From Triticum aestivum (lineage: Eukaryota; Streptophyta; Magnoliopsida; Poales; Poaceae), in the NCBI RefSeq assembly GCF_018294505.1, contig NC_057796.1, positions 273,477,906-273,541,905 on the forward strand: 64,000 bases of DNA. Reading direction: 5' to 3'. The translations under genes and the position numbers were made by a program. Positions 10,386 to 22,290 of this stretch are shown here, piece by piece; position 1 is the first letter of the stretch, and every line of letters begins with the position of its first letter. The notes below the pieces were generated by a model. The model did not search any database, had not been told where the DNA came from, and saw only the letters and a list, made by a program, of their open reading frames with translations.

Positions 10386-11479
10386 CTCCACTCCGTGCTC
10401 CGGTGCTTTAGGAGCCCCGGCATCGCCACTCCCTCCAATGGGGCATCCTCATAAACTGACGGCTTTGAGGACTGAGAGTGGCGTCAAGGTTGCAAGCGGA
10501 GAGAGAGGATTGTGTGTGCATAGTGAGGATGGGGGTGCGGCCGCTCGGGCGCACCATTAATATGGAGTAGTGGGAGTTGTGGGAGAGAGGCGGGCGGCGG
10601 TCAAACCGATGGCTCGCCTCCCGGTGAGCCTGCACACCGGACTACTGGCAAGCCTACCAAAGTTTCACACAGCTACTCGCACGCCTCCCGATGGCACTGC
10701 GCAGCGAGCACACCTCCGTCAATTCACACACCTGCACGCATGCCTCCCCGTCTGCCGGCGCGGCGGACTGCTCGCATGCGTCCCCTCAACTCACGCCTGC
10801 TCGTATGCCACACGGGTCGCACGGCAGCACGTATATTGTTTTTCTATTTGGATGATTAATGCTACCGTTTTATTGGTTAACCGAAGCATGGCACGTATCC
10901 ATTGTTGGTCCAATGCTCACGGTTCGAATAAATAATCCGTTTGGGATATTGCTTCCCAATTATTAATAGTCTCCCGTCTGTAATTAGATAAAGATTACAT
11001 CAAAACTGGTCTCAAATTTGACCCAAAAAAGTACAATGCCACGTTGTATTGGTGTCCATATGACAACACGATAAGTTTCATGAACTTCAAATAAGTTTAG
11101 GATATACTAGAGTTTAAAAATCAAGATTCTCAATGTTTGAAATTTGTTGCACGGGGAGTAAACATGCACCCAGTGAGACACATGTGTTTTTGCAATCCAT
11201 TTAGGTGCACTGTCACGTGTGCATGTAGCTCAAATTTGATTTTTGCACATTATACCCATAGAAAGTCAATCAATGTACTAAAACGTCTTAATGATCTTTG
11301 TGAATTTTTTGAAATTAAAACGTCCCTCCTTTGGTAACATGTATGTTTAATTTAACATGCATCATAGTTGTGGTGGATTCGCGGTGTGTGTGTGGGTGTG
11401 TGCGTCTGGGGGTGGCGGGTGGCTCGCAGTACACTATGAGTTGTGAGCCACCGTGTGCGTTAGCCGTTTTGTTAGGCAG
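10386..11479. other. No gene seen; probable promoter region of the zf-XS gene, then AT-rich sequence
   Basis: 10386-10830 is GC-rich with short repeats of GCACGCCTCCC/ACTGCTCGCATGCG type and would contain the minus-strand promoter and leader. 10830-11479 is AT-rich, with no convincing coding potential on either strand. Confidence 0.45.
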
Positions 11480-13076
11480 GCTGGTGCCACATCAGAGTCG
11501 TGAAATCATTATTTAAAACATTAAACAACCCTTTCATACATAAATGTTTTGGCCACATGCAGTCGATGGTTGTCCTACACGACACTCGATACTCACGTGT
11601 GACGCTTTTTGTGGGCCCGCGAGGTTGTCGTCCATCACTTTGACGAACAGCCGGCAGTGAGGTTAATTTGAGCAGCAAGGTATAATCTTTTTGTTTGTGT
11701 TATGGTGGTATATAGTGCGCGTCGAAGAGGTGGGAGGGGACTAGCATATATACTATACGTATGCGTCCGTGAACAAGTACACCTCACTCAGTGTCGGAAC
11801 TTTTCGGCTACCGAGGCACATGCCACATCAAAATTGTGAAATTGGTTATTGAAACGTCACACAACACCTTTTTGGGCCACATGCATATATATCCTAGCTA
11901 GGACACTCACGTGTGATGCTTCCATCCGTGGGCCCAAGAGGCCATCGTCGATGCATGCATGCATGCATCACTTTGACCTACCTCGGGAGAGGTTAATTAA
12001 TTTCACCATTGATGAGAATTCTTTTGGGTTGTACATATATTACGGCAGGAGCATATAGTATGCGGTGAAGAGGGGGAAGGGGACCATCATATGTAGTACG
12101 CTTGATATGAACCTCGCTCTCTGTGGGTGCATGGTTTATGGTTTTTGAGGCATGTGGCACATCAAAGTTGTGCATTTTGGGTATTCAACATATATATGTT
12201 TGGACCACATGCAAAGTGGTATTGGTTGTCCTCTCGCACCCACTTAAGCGGTTAGCAGCGATATCAAAGCTTTCCATCTGTGGGCCTGCTTGGTCCATCA
12301 CTTCTTTTTGCTTGACAACAAGAGAGGTTAATTTGACTTAGGAGGGGATTATTATTTTTGCTCTGGGCTGACATGCATGAGACACTTTGAGCACACATAT
12401 ATGCATGTGTACGCATGAATCCCTCCCATCGAGTCGAAGTGGCTAGTACAACGACACCATCATGAACCGATCTCGCTCTGTGTGGGAGCTAGTGTACGAT
12501 TTTTGACACACGCGCCAGATCAATGTTGTGTATTCAAACATGCATGCATGCATCACCTCCATACATATGAATGTAGTGGTTGCCTTCGAATGGTACACTC
12601 CCTCGCGTGGTTATCAACGACAAGCCTATATATTCGTGGGCCCGCGTGGACATCCATGATCACCTTGACCAACAACAAGATAGGTTACCATGGCGGATTC
12701 TTCATTTGGTTAGTGTTATCGTAGTATAGGTCATGGTGAGATTCAGACCTAATTAAGTTTGAGCGCATATACTATGCATGCATGCATGCATATATGAATC
12801 CCCGTCGTTGGCTTGAAGTGTGGTGTAACATACATATGCATCGTCAACCTAACCCTCACTCAGTGTGGGGATTTCTAGTTTGAAATCACGGTGCCACATC
12901 AAACTTGTTCATTATTACTCAAAAACACACCTCTCCATACATATGTTTGGGCCACACACATGCAGTGGTTGTCTTCGGGGACTAGCTACTTGCGTGATTA
13001 TTGGCCAGCTAGCCCATCTCCGGGGTCGCATGGACGGACATCACTTTGACCAACAACAAGAGAGAGGTTGTACGAC
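11480..13076. repeat. Tandem repeat of about 350 bp, five copies, each with CATGCA
   Basis: A block GTGGGCCC(G)-N-(A/T)GG...CATCACTTTGACC(A)ACAACAAGAGAGG recurs at 11611, 11929, 12280, 12636 and 13021, giving periods of 318, 351, 356 and 385 bp. Each copy also has ATGTTT(T)GG(G)CCACATGCA-(A/G)TGG and, between copies, a CTCACTCAGTGTGGG-like block. Runs of CATGCATGCATG occur at 11950, 12537 and 12774. The fifth copy is split by element D (target duplication ACGAC) and resumes at 20813. A sixth degenerate copy is at 21838-21965. No coding capacity is seen. Confidence 0.75.
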
Positions 13077-14655
13077 TGCTACCTCTTGAGCACTGCGTTG
13101 GATTTCCCCGAAGAGGAGAGGATGATGCAGCAAAGTAGCGTAAGTATTTCCCTCAGTTTTTGAGAACCAAGGTATCAATCCAGTAGGAGACTACGCGCAA
13201 GTCCCTCGCACCTACACAAACAACAAACTCCTCGCAACCGACGCGATAAAGGGGTTGTCAATCCCTTCACGGCCACTTGCAAAGATTAAAACTGATAGAG
13301 GAGGTAGATAATATTTTTGGTGTTTTTGGTATAAGGAAGAAAAGTAAAATAAAAGGCAAAGTAAAAAGCAAAGCAAAAATAAAGTGATGGAAGATTGATA
13401 TGATGAGAATAAACCAAGGGGCCATAGGTTTCACTAGTGGCTTCTCTCAAGAGCATAAGCATTCTACGGTGGGTGAACAAATTACTGTTGAGCAATTGAC
13501 AAAATTGAGCATAGTTATGAGAGTATCTAGGTATGATCATGTATATAGGCATCACGTCCGAAACAAGTAGACCGACTCCTGCCTGCATCTACTACTATTA
13601 CTCCACTCATCGACCGCTATCCAGCATGCATCTAGAGTATTAAGTTAAAAACAGAGTAACGCCTTAAGCAAGATGACATGATGTAGAGGGATAAATTCAT
13701 GCAATATGATAAAAAAAAACCCATCTTGTTATCCTCGATGGCAACAATTCAATACGTGCCTTGCTGCCCCTGCTGTCACTGGGAAAGGACACCGCAAGAT
13801 TGAACCCAAAGCTAAGCACTTCTCCCATTGCAAGAAGAACCAATCGAGTTGGCCAAACCAAACTGATAAATCGAACAGACTTGCAAAGATAACCAATCAT
13901 ACATAAAAGATTTCAGAGAAGAATCAAATATTGTTCATAGATAATCTTGATCATAAACCCACAATTCATCGGTCTCAACAAACACACCGCAAAAAAGAAG
14001 ATTACATCGAATAGATCTCCACAAGAGAGGGGGAGAACTTTGTATTGAGATCCAAAAAGAGAGAAGAAGCCATCTAGCTACTAACTATGGACCCGAAGGT
14101 CTGAGGTAAACTACTCACACTTCATCGGAAGGGCTAGGATGATGTAGAAGCCCTCCGCGATCGATTGCCCTCTCCAGCGGAGCTTCGGAAAAGGCCCCAA
14201 GATGGGATCTCGTGGATACAGAAAGTTGCGGTGCTGTAATTAGGGTTTTGGCTCCTGTTCTGATCGTTCGGGGGTACGTGGATATATATAGGAGGAAGAA
14301 GCACGTCGGAGGAGCTCCGTGGGGCCCACGAGGCAGGGGGCGCGCCCTAGGGGGGCGCGCCCTCCACCCTCGTGGCCAGCTGGTGGCTGCCTTGGCGTAG
14401 GGTCCAAGTCTCCTGGATTGCATCTGACGAGAAAATCACGCTCCCGAAGGATTCATTCCGTTTGGACTCCGTTTGATATTCCGTTTATTCGAAACACTGA
14501 AATGGGCAAAAACAGCAATTCTGGGCTGGGCCTCCGGTTAATAGGTTAGTCCCAAAATTAATATAAAAGTGAATAATAAAGCCCAATATGGTCCAAAACA
14601 GTAGATAATATAGCATGGAGCAATCAAAAATTATAGATACGTTGGAGACGTATCA
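13077..14655 (-). repeat. Element D 3' LTR (left copy)
   Basis: 1579 bp from TGCTACCTCTTGAGC to GGAGACGTATCA; on the coding strand it runs TGATACGTCTCC to GAGGTAGCA. A TATATATAGG run at 14282-14291 (minus-strand CCTATATATA) is the likely core promoter. The polypurine tract on the coding strand, AAGCTTGGGGATGCC, abuts it at 14656-14670. Confidence 0.9.
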
Positions 14656-14670
14656 GGCATCCCCAAGCTT

Positions 14671-17490
14671 AATTCCTGCTCGTCCTCGAGTAGGTAAATG
14701 ATAAAAAAGAATTTTTGATGCGGAGTGCTACTTGGCATAATTTCAATGTAAATCTTCTTAATTGTGGCATGAATATTCAGATCCGAAAGATTCAAGACAA
14801 AAGTTCATATTGACATAAAAATAATAATACTTCAAGCATACTAATTAAGCAATTATGTCATCTCAAAATAACATGGCCAAAGAAAGTTCATTCCTACAAA
14901 ATCATATAGTTTAGTCATGCTCCATTTTCGTCACACAAGAATGCTCTCATCATGCACAACCCCGATGACAAGCCAAGCAATTGTTCCATACTTCAATAAT
15001 CTCAAACTCATAAACCTTCACGCAATACTTGAGCGTGAGCCATGGACATAGCACTATGGGTGGAATAGAATATAATGATGGGGGTTATGTGGAGAAGACA
15101 AAAAGGAGAAGATCTCACATTAACGAGGCTAATCAATGGGCTATGGAGATGCCCACCAATTGATGTTAATGCAAGGAGCCATGCAACAGATGCACTAGAG
15201 CTATAAATGTATGAAAGCTCAACAAAAGAAACTAAGTGGGTGTGCATCCAACTTGCTTGCTCACGAAGACCTAGGGCATTTGAGGAAGCCCATTGTTAGA
15301 ATATACAAGCCAAGTTCTATAATGAAAAATTCCCACTAGTATATGAAAGTGACAAAACATAAGAATTTCTACTAAGAAGATTATGGTGCTACTTTGAAGC
15401 ACAAGTATGGCAAAGGATAGTAACATTGTCCCTTCTCTCTTTTTCTCTCTTTTTTTCTTTTTTATTCTTTCTTTCTTTTTTCTTTCTTTCTTTTTTTCTT
15501 TTTCTTTCTTTCTTTTTCCTTTTTTTATACCTCACTTGGGACAATGCTCTAGAAAATGATGATCATCACACTTCTATTTATTTACAACTCAATGATTACA
15601 ACTCGATACTAGAACAAGGTATGACTCTATATGAATGCCTCCGGCGGAGTACCGGGATATGCAATGAATCAAGAGTGACAAGTATGAAAGAATTATGAAT
15701 GGTGGCTTTGCCACAGATACTATGTCAACTACATGATCATGCTAGCAATATGACAATGAACAATATGTCAGGATGAACGGAATGGTGGAAAGTTGCATGG
15801 AAATATATCTCGGAATGGCTATGGAAATGTCATAATAGGTAGGTATGGTGGCTGTTTTGAGGAAGATATAAGGAGGTTTATGTGTGAAAGAGCGTATCAT
15901 ATCACGGGGTTTGGATGCACCGGCGAAATTTGCACCTACTCTCGATGTGAGAAAGGGCAATGCACGGTACCGAAGAGGCTAGCAATGATGGAAGGGTGAG
16001 AGTGCGTATAATCCATGGACTCAACATTAGTCATAGAGAACTCATATACTTATTGCAAAAATCTACAAGTCATCAAAAATCAAAGTACTACGCGCATGCT
16101 CCTAGGGGGATAGATTGGTAGGAAAAGACCATCGCTCGTCCCCGACCGCCACTCATAAGGAAGACAATCAAATAACACCTCATGTTTCAAATTTGTTACA
16201 TAACGTTTACTATACGTGCATGCTACGGGACTTGCAAACTTCAACACAAGCATTCTTCAAATTCACAACTACTCAACTAGCACGACTTTGATATTATCAC
16301 CCCCATATCTCAAAACAATTATCAAGCATCAAACTTTTCTTAGTATTCAACGCACTTAAAAGAAAGTTGTACAAATCTTGAATACCAAGCTTATTATTAT
16401 TAAACAAATTACCATGCTATTTAAGACTCTCAAAATAATCTAAGTGAAGCTTGAGAGATCAATAGTTTCTTTAAAACAAATCCACCACCGTGCTCTAAAA
16501 GATATAAGCGAAGCACTAGAGCAAAATTATATAGCTTAAAAGATATAAGTGAAGCACATAGAGTATTCTATCAAATTCCAATTCATGTATGGCTCTCTCA
16601 AAAGGTGTGTACAGCAAGGATGATTGTGGCACACTAACAAACAAAGACACAAATAACACAAGACGCTCCAAGCAAAACACTTATCATGTTGGTGAATAAA
16701 AATATAGCTCCAAGTAAATTACCGATGGAAGTAGACGAAAGAGGGGATGCCTTCCGGGGCATCCCCAAGCTTTGACTTTTTGGTGTCCTTGGATTATCTT
16801 GGGGGTGCCATGGGCATCCCCAAGCTTAGGCTCTTGCCACTCCTTGTTCCATAATCCATCAAAAGATTTCACTCAAAACTTGAAAACTTCACAACACAAA
16901 ACTCAACAGAAATCTCGTGAGCTCCGTTAGAGAAAGAAAACAAAAGACCACTTCAAGGTACTGTAATGAACTCATTCTTTATTTATATTGGTGTTAAACC
17001 TACTGTATTCCAACTTCTCTATGGATTATAAACTCTTTTACTAGCCATAGATTCATCAAAATAAGCAAACAACACACGAAAAACAGAATCTATCAAAAAC
17101 AGAACAGTCTGTAGTAATATGTAACTAACGCAAACTTATGGAACCCAAAAATTCAGGAAAAATAGGAAGACCTAGATAATTTGTTTATTGATCAGAAGCA
17201 ATATGAATCAGTATTTTATCACGTTCTGGTGATTTTTAACAATTCGGGCACTGAGCGCAAAGTTTCTGGAAATTACAGCAAGATCAAATAACTCTTATTC
17301 CAAGAAGATCCTATAGGTTTAACTTGGCACAAACAGTAATTTAAACACAAAAACACATCTAACCAGAGACTAAACAAAATTTATTTTGACCAAACAGAAA
17401 CAAAAAGCAAAAACAAAAATAAAATTGGGTTGCCTCCCAACAAGCGCTAACGTTTAACGCCCCTAGCTAGGCATAAAGATACGGATAGGT
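14671..17490. other. Element D interior without coding capacity
   Basis: About 2.8 kb between the protease frame and the polypurine tract. A long pyrimidine run with TTTC repeats lies at 15426-15530. CATCCCCAAGCTT is repeated at 14659, 16762 and 16818, the last two resembling extra polypurine-tract copies. No reverse transcriptase or integrase motif was seen in any frame. Confidence 0.6.
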
Positions 17491-17997
17491 CTAGGTATTG
17501 CCATCTTGAGTAGGCAATCCATACGTGGCTCTCATGATAGATTCATATGGTAATTTTACTTTATTTCTAGGGAAGTGTTCCATGCCTATCCTTAACGGAA
17601 ATTGGAATCTAATATTCCCTTCTTTCATATCAATAATTGCACCAATCGTTCTAAGAAACGGTCTACCAAGAATAATAGGACATGAATGATTACAATCAAT
17701 ATCAAGAACGATAAAATCCACGGGAACATAATTCCAATTTGCAACAATAAGAACATCATTAATCCTTTCAATAGGTTTCTTAATAGTAGAATTCACAAGG
17801 TGCAAATTTAGAGAGCAATCTTCAAATTCATAGAAACCTAGAATATCACATAAAGTTTTCGGAATTGTAGAAACACTAGCACCCAAATCACACAAAGCAT
17901 AGAACTCGTGATTTTTAATTTTTATTTTAATAGTAGGTTCCCACTCATCATAAAGTTTTCTAGGGATAGAAACTTCTAATTCAAGTTTTTTCTTCAT
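17491..17997 (-). pseudogene. Element D aspartic protease (retropepsin)
   Basis: The frame contains FYALCDLGASVSTIPKTL, the retropepsin active-site region (Asp-Leu-Gly-Ala-Ser), and later CPIILGRPFLRTIGAIID, the second conserved Athila-type block (ILGRPFL). It cuts the gag precursor in these elements. The N-terminal side is linked by a frameshift to the gag-like part near 17985 (an A-run in GAAGAAAAAAC). After the protease the frame simply ends at GLPTQDGNT, so no polymerase follows. Confidence 0.8.
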
Positions 17998-18066
17998 AAG
18001 ATTGCATCAAAGCATCAATGATATGTTTAGTGAAGGCTTTATTTTGACTATAAGCATGAGGATAAT

Positions 18067-18621
18067 TTACACGGATTGCAACAAGGAAATACAACCAATC
18101 AAAGAACAACTCTCATAATTGAATTCCTTGAGATCCAAAATAGTGGGTTTAGCAACATCTAGGGTTTTACATTTTTCAATCCCACTTTTATCAATTTCAT
18201 CATCAAGATCTAAAAACTCCGAATTTTTGGAACGCCTTCTAGGTAAAGGTGGATCATATTCAATCCCATCATTATAAAGATTCAAAGATTAAATAGGGGA
18301 CACATCAATAACTTTTAGATCTTCATCTTTATTTTCATAGGAATCGGGTTTAGCGGCCATCTTATTGACTAAGGTGGCCTGCTTATCCGAAATTTCAGCA
18401 GTCAACTTCTCAAGATGAGCGATTTGAAATCTTATGCCATCAAATTCTTTAGACATATCATCAAGCTCTTTATTCATATAACTCATAAAGCTTTTTTGTT
18501 CCTTAAGCTCGTTTCTGAAAAAATTGTTATGCTCAAATTGCAAAACCATAAAACTCCTGACGTTACTTTCAATCTCTTCTAACCTTTTAAGGTGAAGATC
18601 GCCGAATCTAGGTAGAGCCAT
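18067..18621 (-). pseudogene. Element D gag-like coiled-coil protein, broken
   Basis: Starts MALPRFGDLHLKRLEEIES at 18621 and continues as a long predicted helix (LKEQKSFMSYMNKELDDMSK, then IAHLEKLTAEISDKQATL), consistent with a coiled coil. A TAA at 18286-18288 interrupts, after which the same frame resumes (PPLPRRRSKNSEFLDLDDE) to 18067. Frameshifts separate it from the protease. It lacks the usual gag domain seen in element E, so the protein is a reduced or diverged gag. Confidence 0.6.
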
Positions 18622-18807
18622 CGTAACGAGCAAACAAGAAGCAAGCGAGAAAACGGCAAACGAAAAAGAGAGGAGGAGGAAGAAGAGGGCGAATAAAACG
18701 GCAAGGGTGAAGTGGGGGAGAGGAAAACGAGAGGCAAATGGCAAATAATGTAATGCGGGAGATGAGATAGTGATGGGTACTTGGTATGTTGACTTTTTGC
18801 GTAGATC

Positions 18808-18825
18808 TCCCCGGCAACGGCGCCA
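18808..18825 (-). other. Element D primer-binding site (tRNA-Asp)
   Basis: On the minus strand TGGCGCCGTTGCCGGGGA, 18 of 18 complementary to the 3' end of plant tRNA-Asp(GTC). It lies 11 nt inside the 5' LTR edge at 18837, the same spacing as in element E. Confidence 0.85.
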
Positions 18826-18836
18826 GAAATTCTTCT

Positions 18837-20812
18837 TGCTACCTCTTGAGCACTGCGTTGGATTTCCCCGAAGAGGAGAGGATGATGCAGCAAAGTAGCT
18901 TAAGTATTTCCCTCAGTTTTTGAGAACCAAGGTATCAATCCAGTAGGAGACTACGCGCAAGTCCCTCGCACCTACACAAATAACAAACTCCTCGCAACCA
19001 ACGCGATAAAGGGGTTGTCAATCCCTTCACGGCCACTTGCAAAGATTAAAACTGATAGAGGAGGTAGATAATATTTTTGGTGTTTTTGGTATAAGGAAGC
19101 AAAGTAAAATAAAAGGCAAAGTAAAAAGCAAAGCAAAAATAAAGTGATGGAAGATTGATATGATGAGAATAGACCCGGGGGCCATAGGTTTCACTAGTGG
19201 CTTCTCTCAAGAGCATAAGTATTCTATGGTGGGTGAACAAATTACTGTTGAGCAATTGACAGAATTGAGCATAGTTATGAGAGTATCTAGGTATGATCAT
19301 GTATATAGGCATCACATCCGAAACAAGTAGACCGACTCCTGCCTGTATCTACTACTATTACTCCACTCATCGACCGCTATCCAGCATGCATCTTGAGTAT
19401 TAAGTTAAAAACAGAGTAACGCCTTAAGCAAGATGACATGATGTAGAGGGATAAATTCATGCAATATGATAAAAAAACCCATCTTGTTATCCTCGATGGC
19501 AACAATTCAATACGTGCCTTGCTGCCCCTGCTATCACTGGGCACTACTAGGAAAAGGCCTACTAATGGCGCACCTGTTTTGGCTACTAATGGCGCACCTA
19601 CCATGCCACTAGTATTTTTTACTAATGGTGCACCACAGGTGCGCCATTAGTATCCCACAGGTGCGCCACTAGTATCTGGTATACTAATGGCGCACCACAT
19701 AGAAGTGCGCCATTAGTAACAATTTTTTTTAAAAAAAATTCAGAAATTTTTTAAATTTTTTTTTCGTTTTTTTCTTAATCTCAGGTCACTATGGCTTAAT
19801 CCTTAACTTCGCAGTTCTATCCAACCCCAACACCAGCTCACTTCACATGCACTTGTTGATATATCTATCATATCAATCCTATTAAACCTTGTTGATGTCT
19901 AGGACTTTGTTCATGTTTATGAGTATGATGAAATTTTGAAAAAATATTTCAAACTTCCCGGTCATATTACGTATCATATTTTAAAAAAAATTCCAATTTT
20001 TTTCTGTTACTAGTGGCGCACCTAGCAAACGGTGCGCCACTAGTAAGTTTGAAATTTTTTCCATTTTTCCCTCTAGATCTTAAAAGCCCCGTAACTTTTT
20101 TCTGTTAGGTTTTTGGGGATTTTGAAAATGTTTAACGGGGTTCCACAAAAAAGAAGATTACATCGAATAGATCTCCACAAGAGAGGGGGAGAACTTTGTA
20201 CTTAGATCCAAAAAGAGAGAAGAAGCCATCTAGCTACTAACTATGGACCCGAAGGTCTGAGGTAAACTACTCACACTTCATCGGAAGGGCTAGGATGATG
20301 TAGAAGCCCTCCATGATTGATTGCCCCCTCCGGCGGAGCTCCGGAAAAGGCCCCAAGATGGGATCTCGTGGATACAGAAAGTTGCGGCGGTGGAATTAGG
20401 GTTTTGGCTCCTGTTCTGATTGTTCGGGGGTACGTGGATATATATAGGAGGAAGAAGCACGTCGGAGGAGTTCCGTGGGGCCCACGAGGCAGGGGGGCGC
20501 GCCCTAGGGGGGGCGCCCTCCACCCTTTTGGCCAGTTGGTGGCTGCCTTGGCGTAGGGTCCAAGTCTCCTGGATTGCATCTGACGAGAAAATCATGCTCC
20601 CGAAGGTTTCATTCCGTTTGGACTCCATTTGATATTCCGTTTCTTCGAAACACTGAAATAGGCAAAAAACAGCAATTCTGGGCTGGGCCTCCAGTTAATA
20701 GGTTAGTCCCAAAAGTAATATAAAAGTGAATAATAAAGCCCAATATGGTCCAAAACAGTAGATAATATAGCATGGAGCAATCAAAAATTATAGATACGTT
20801 GGAGACGTATCA
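18837..20812 (-). repeat. Element D 5' LTR (right copy), with an internal replacement
   Basis: 1976 bp, matching the left LTR at both ends. In the middle, about 205 bp of LTR (counterpart of 13782-13988) is missing and replaced by a 604-bp CACTA-like fragment at 19542-20145. Outside this the two LTRs align closely. Confidence 0.88.
19542..20145 (+). mobile_element. Truncated CACTA-type element inside the LTR of element D
   Basis: Begins CACTACTAGGAAAAGGCC, a typical CACTA terminus, followed by subterminal repeats of ACTAATGGCGCACC and its complement GGTGCGCCATTAGT (19557-19720, again 20012-20042). The other terminus is absent: sequence passes directly from GGGGTTCCA into the LTR at CAAAAAAGAAG. 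A deletion therefore removed the element's far end together with the adjoining LTR segment. Confidence 0.8.
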
Positions 20813-20909
20813 ACGACCAACGTGGATTATTGTTGGTTCGTTTTATGATCCATCTTGGTGAGATATATGCCTCTCTGGCTCGCCGACTGAAAGTGTGTGT
20901 GTGTGTGGG

Positions 20910-21832
20910 GGGGGGTTGCTACATCGCACTTTGCTAGGTGAACCTCCGTTGGGGGGGGCATGCATTCATTGCTTAATTAGGATTCCCTTTGTGGCGACAC
21001 GAGGGGGGTGGGGGCTGCTAGCTACTTCGCACTTTGCTAGGTGAACCTCGGTTGGGGGGAGGGGGGCATGCTCATAGCTTAGGATTCCCTTCATGCTGAC
21101 ACGAGGGGGGGCCTGTTAGCTACTTCGCACTTTGCTAGGTGAACCTCGGCTGGGGGGGCATGTGCATTCATAGCTTAGGATTCCATTCGTGCCGACACGA
21201 GGGAGGGGTGGCTGCAAGCTACTTCACACTTTGCTAGGGTGAACCTTGGTTGGGGGGGGAGGGCATGCATTCATAGCTTAGCTAGGATTCCCTTCGTGCC
21301 GACACGAGGGAGGGGGGCTGCTAGCTACTTCGCACTATGCTAGGTGAACCTCGGTTGGGGGGGGGGCATGCATTCATAGCTTAGGAATCCCTTTGTGCTG
21401 ACACGAGGGAGGGGGGCTGCTAGGTCTACTTCACACTTTGCTAGGTGAACCTCGGTTGGGGGGCATGCATTCATAGCTTAGGATTCCCTTCGTGCCGACA
21501 CGAGGGAGGGGGCTGCTAGCTACTTCACACTTTGCTACGTTGAACCTCGGTTGGGGGGGGGCATGCATTCATATATAGCTTAGGATTCCCTTCGTGTCGA
21601 CACGAGGTAGGAGGGGGGATGCTATCTACTTCGCACTTTGCTAGGTGAACCTTGGTTGTGGGGGAGGGGGCATCCATTCATATATAGCTTAGGATTCCTT
21701 TCGTGCCGACACGAGGGAGGAGGGGGGCTGCTAGCTAGTTCGCAATTTGTTAGGTGAACCTCGGTTGAGGGGGAGGGGGCATGCATTCATAGCTTAGGAT
21801 TCCCTTCGTGCCGACACGAGAGGGTGGGAGCA
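20910..21832. repeat. G-rich minisatellite, about nine copies of a 100-bp unit
   Basis: Unit: GCTACTTCGCACTTTGCTAGG, GTGAACCTCGGTTGGGGGGG, CATGCATTCATAGCTTAGG, ATTCCCTTCGTGCCGACACG, AGGGAGGGG. Copies start near 20925, 21018, 21119, 21214, 21318, 21425, 21513, 21625 and 21732. G-runs of 5-10 vary most. Six copies have an exact CATGCA; three have one or two changes. The array continues the repeat field interrupted by element D and ends before the sixth copy of the 350-bp unit (21838-21965). Confidence 0.85.
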
Positions 21833-22019
21833 AGAAATACCGTGCGCTTTGCGAGAGAGGTGCCACAACGAAGTTGCATTTGGTATTTGAAAATCAAACC
21901 ACCCTTTTGATACATAAATTTGGTCCACATGCAAGTGTGTTCTTGTTCTGACCCTCTCCCACGTCATTTTTCGCCAAATTTATGAACATTAGAAAAGTTG
22001 GATGATGCAATAGACACGG

Positions 22020-22290
22020 TTCACTCAAACTAACCGTGTGCCACGCCGGTGCACCTGTCACGCACACATCCGCACAGTACATTGTCTCCACGAGGCTCCC
22101 CATCTCAAAAATAGCTGCCCGCTTCGAGGGTTTTTCTGTTTCATAACACACGGTGGTTATCTCCGGACCGTATGCGATGTTTCTTGTTCCCAATCCCGCC
22201 TGCATCGAAAATATCTGCCCGCCTCGAGGGTTTTTCTTTTTCATAACACACGGTTGTTATCTCCGGACCGTGTGCGATGCACTATCATCA
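22020..22290 (+). repeat. Paired direct repeat with CCGTGTGCGATG, upstream of the B3 gene
   Basis: Two copies of about 80 bp (about 22110-22180 and 22208-22282) share CTGCCCGC-T/C-TCGAGGGTTTTTCT, CATAACACACGGT and GTTATCTCCGGACCGT, ending in (G/A)TGCGATG, spaced 102 bp. The end motif is that of the subterminal arms of the large CACTA-like element. Being just upstream of the B3 gene leader, it may be part of its promoter. Confidence 0.7.

Larger units (their letters stand above)
13077..20812 (-). mobile_element. Element D: non-autonomous Athila-like gypsy retrotransposon
   Basis: Complete element with target duplication ACGAC (13072-13076 and 20813-20817), ends TG...CA, two LTRs and a perfect primer site for tRNA-Asp. 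It reads on the minus strand. The interior (14656-18836, about 4.2 kb) has a coiled-coil gag-like frame and a retropepsin but no reverse transcriptase, RNase H or integrase, so it would need another element's enzymes. The LTRs differ by roughly 2-3 percent by eye over their first 480 bp, plus one large replacement in the right LTR. Confidence 0.9.

Noticed and set aside
15426..15698. Frame with a Phe/Leu/Ser-rich start resembling a membrane segment
   Set aside because: It is produced by the TTTC/TTCT low-complexity run inside element D.
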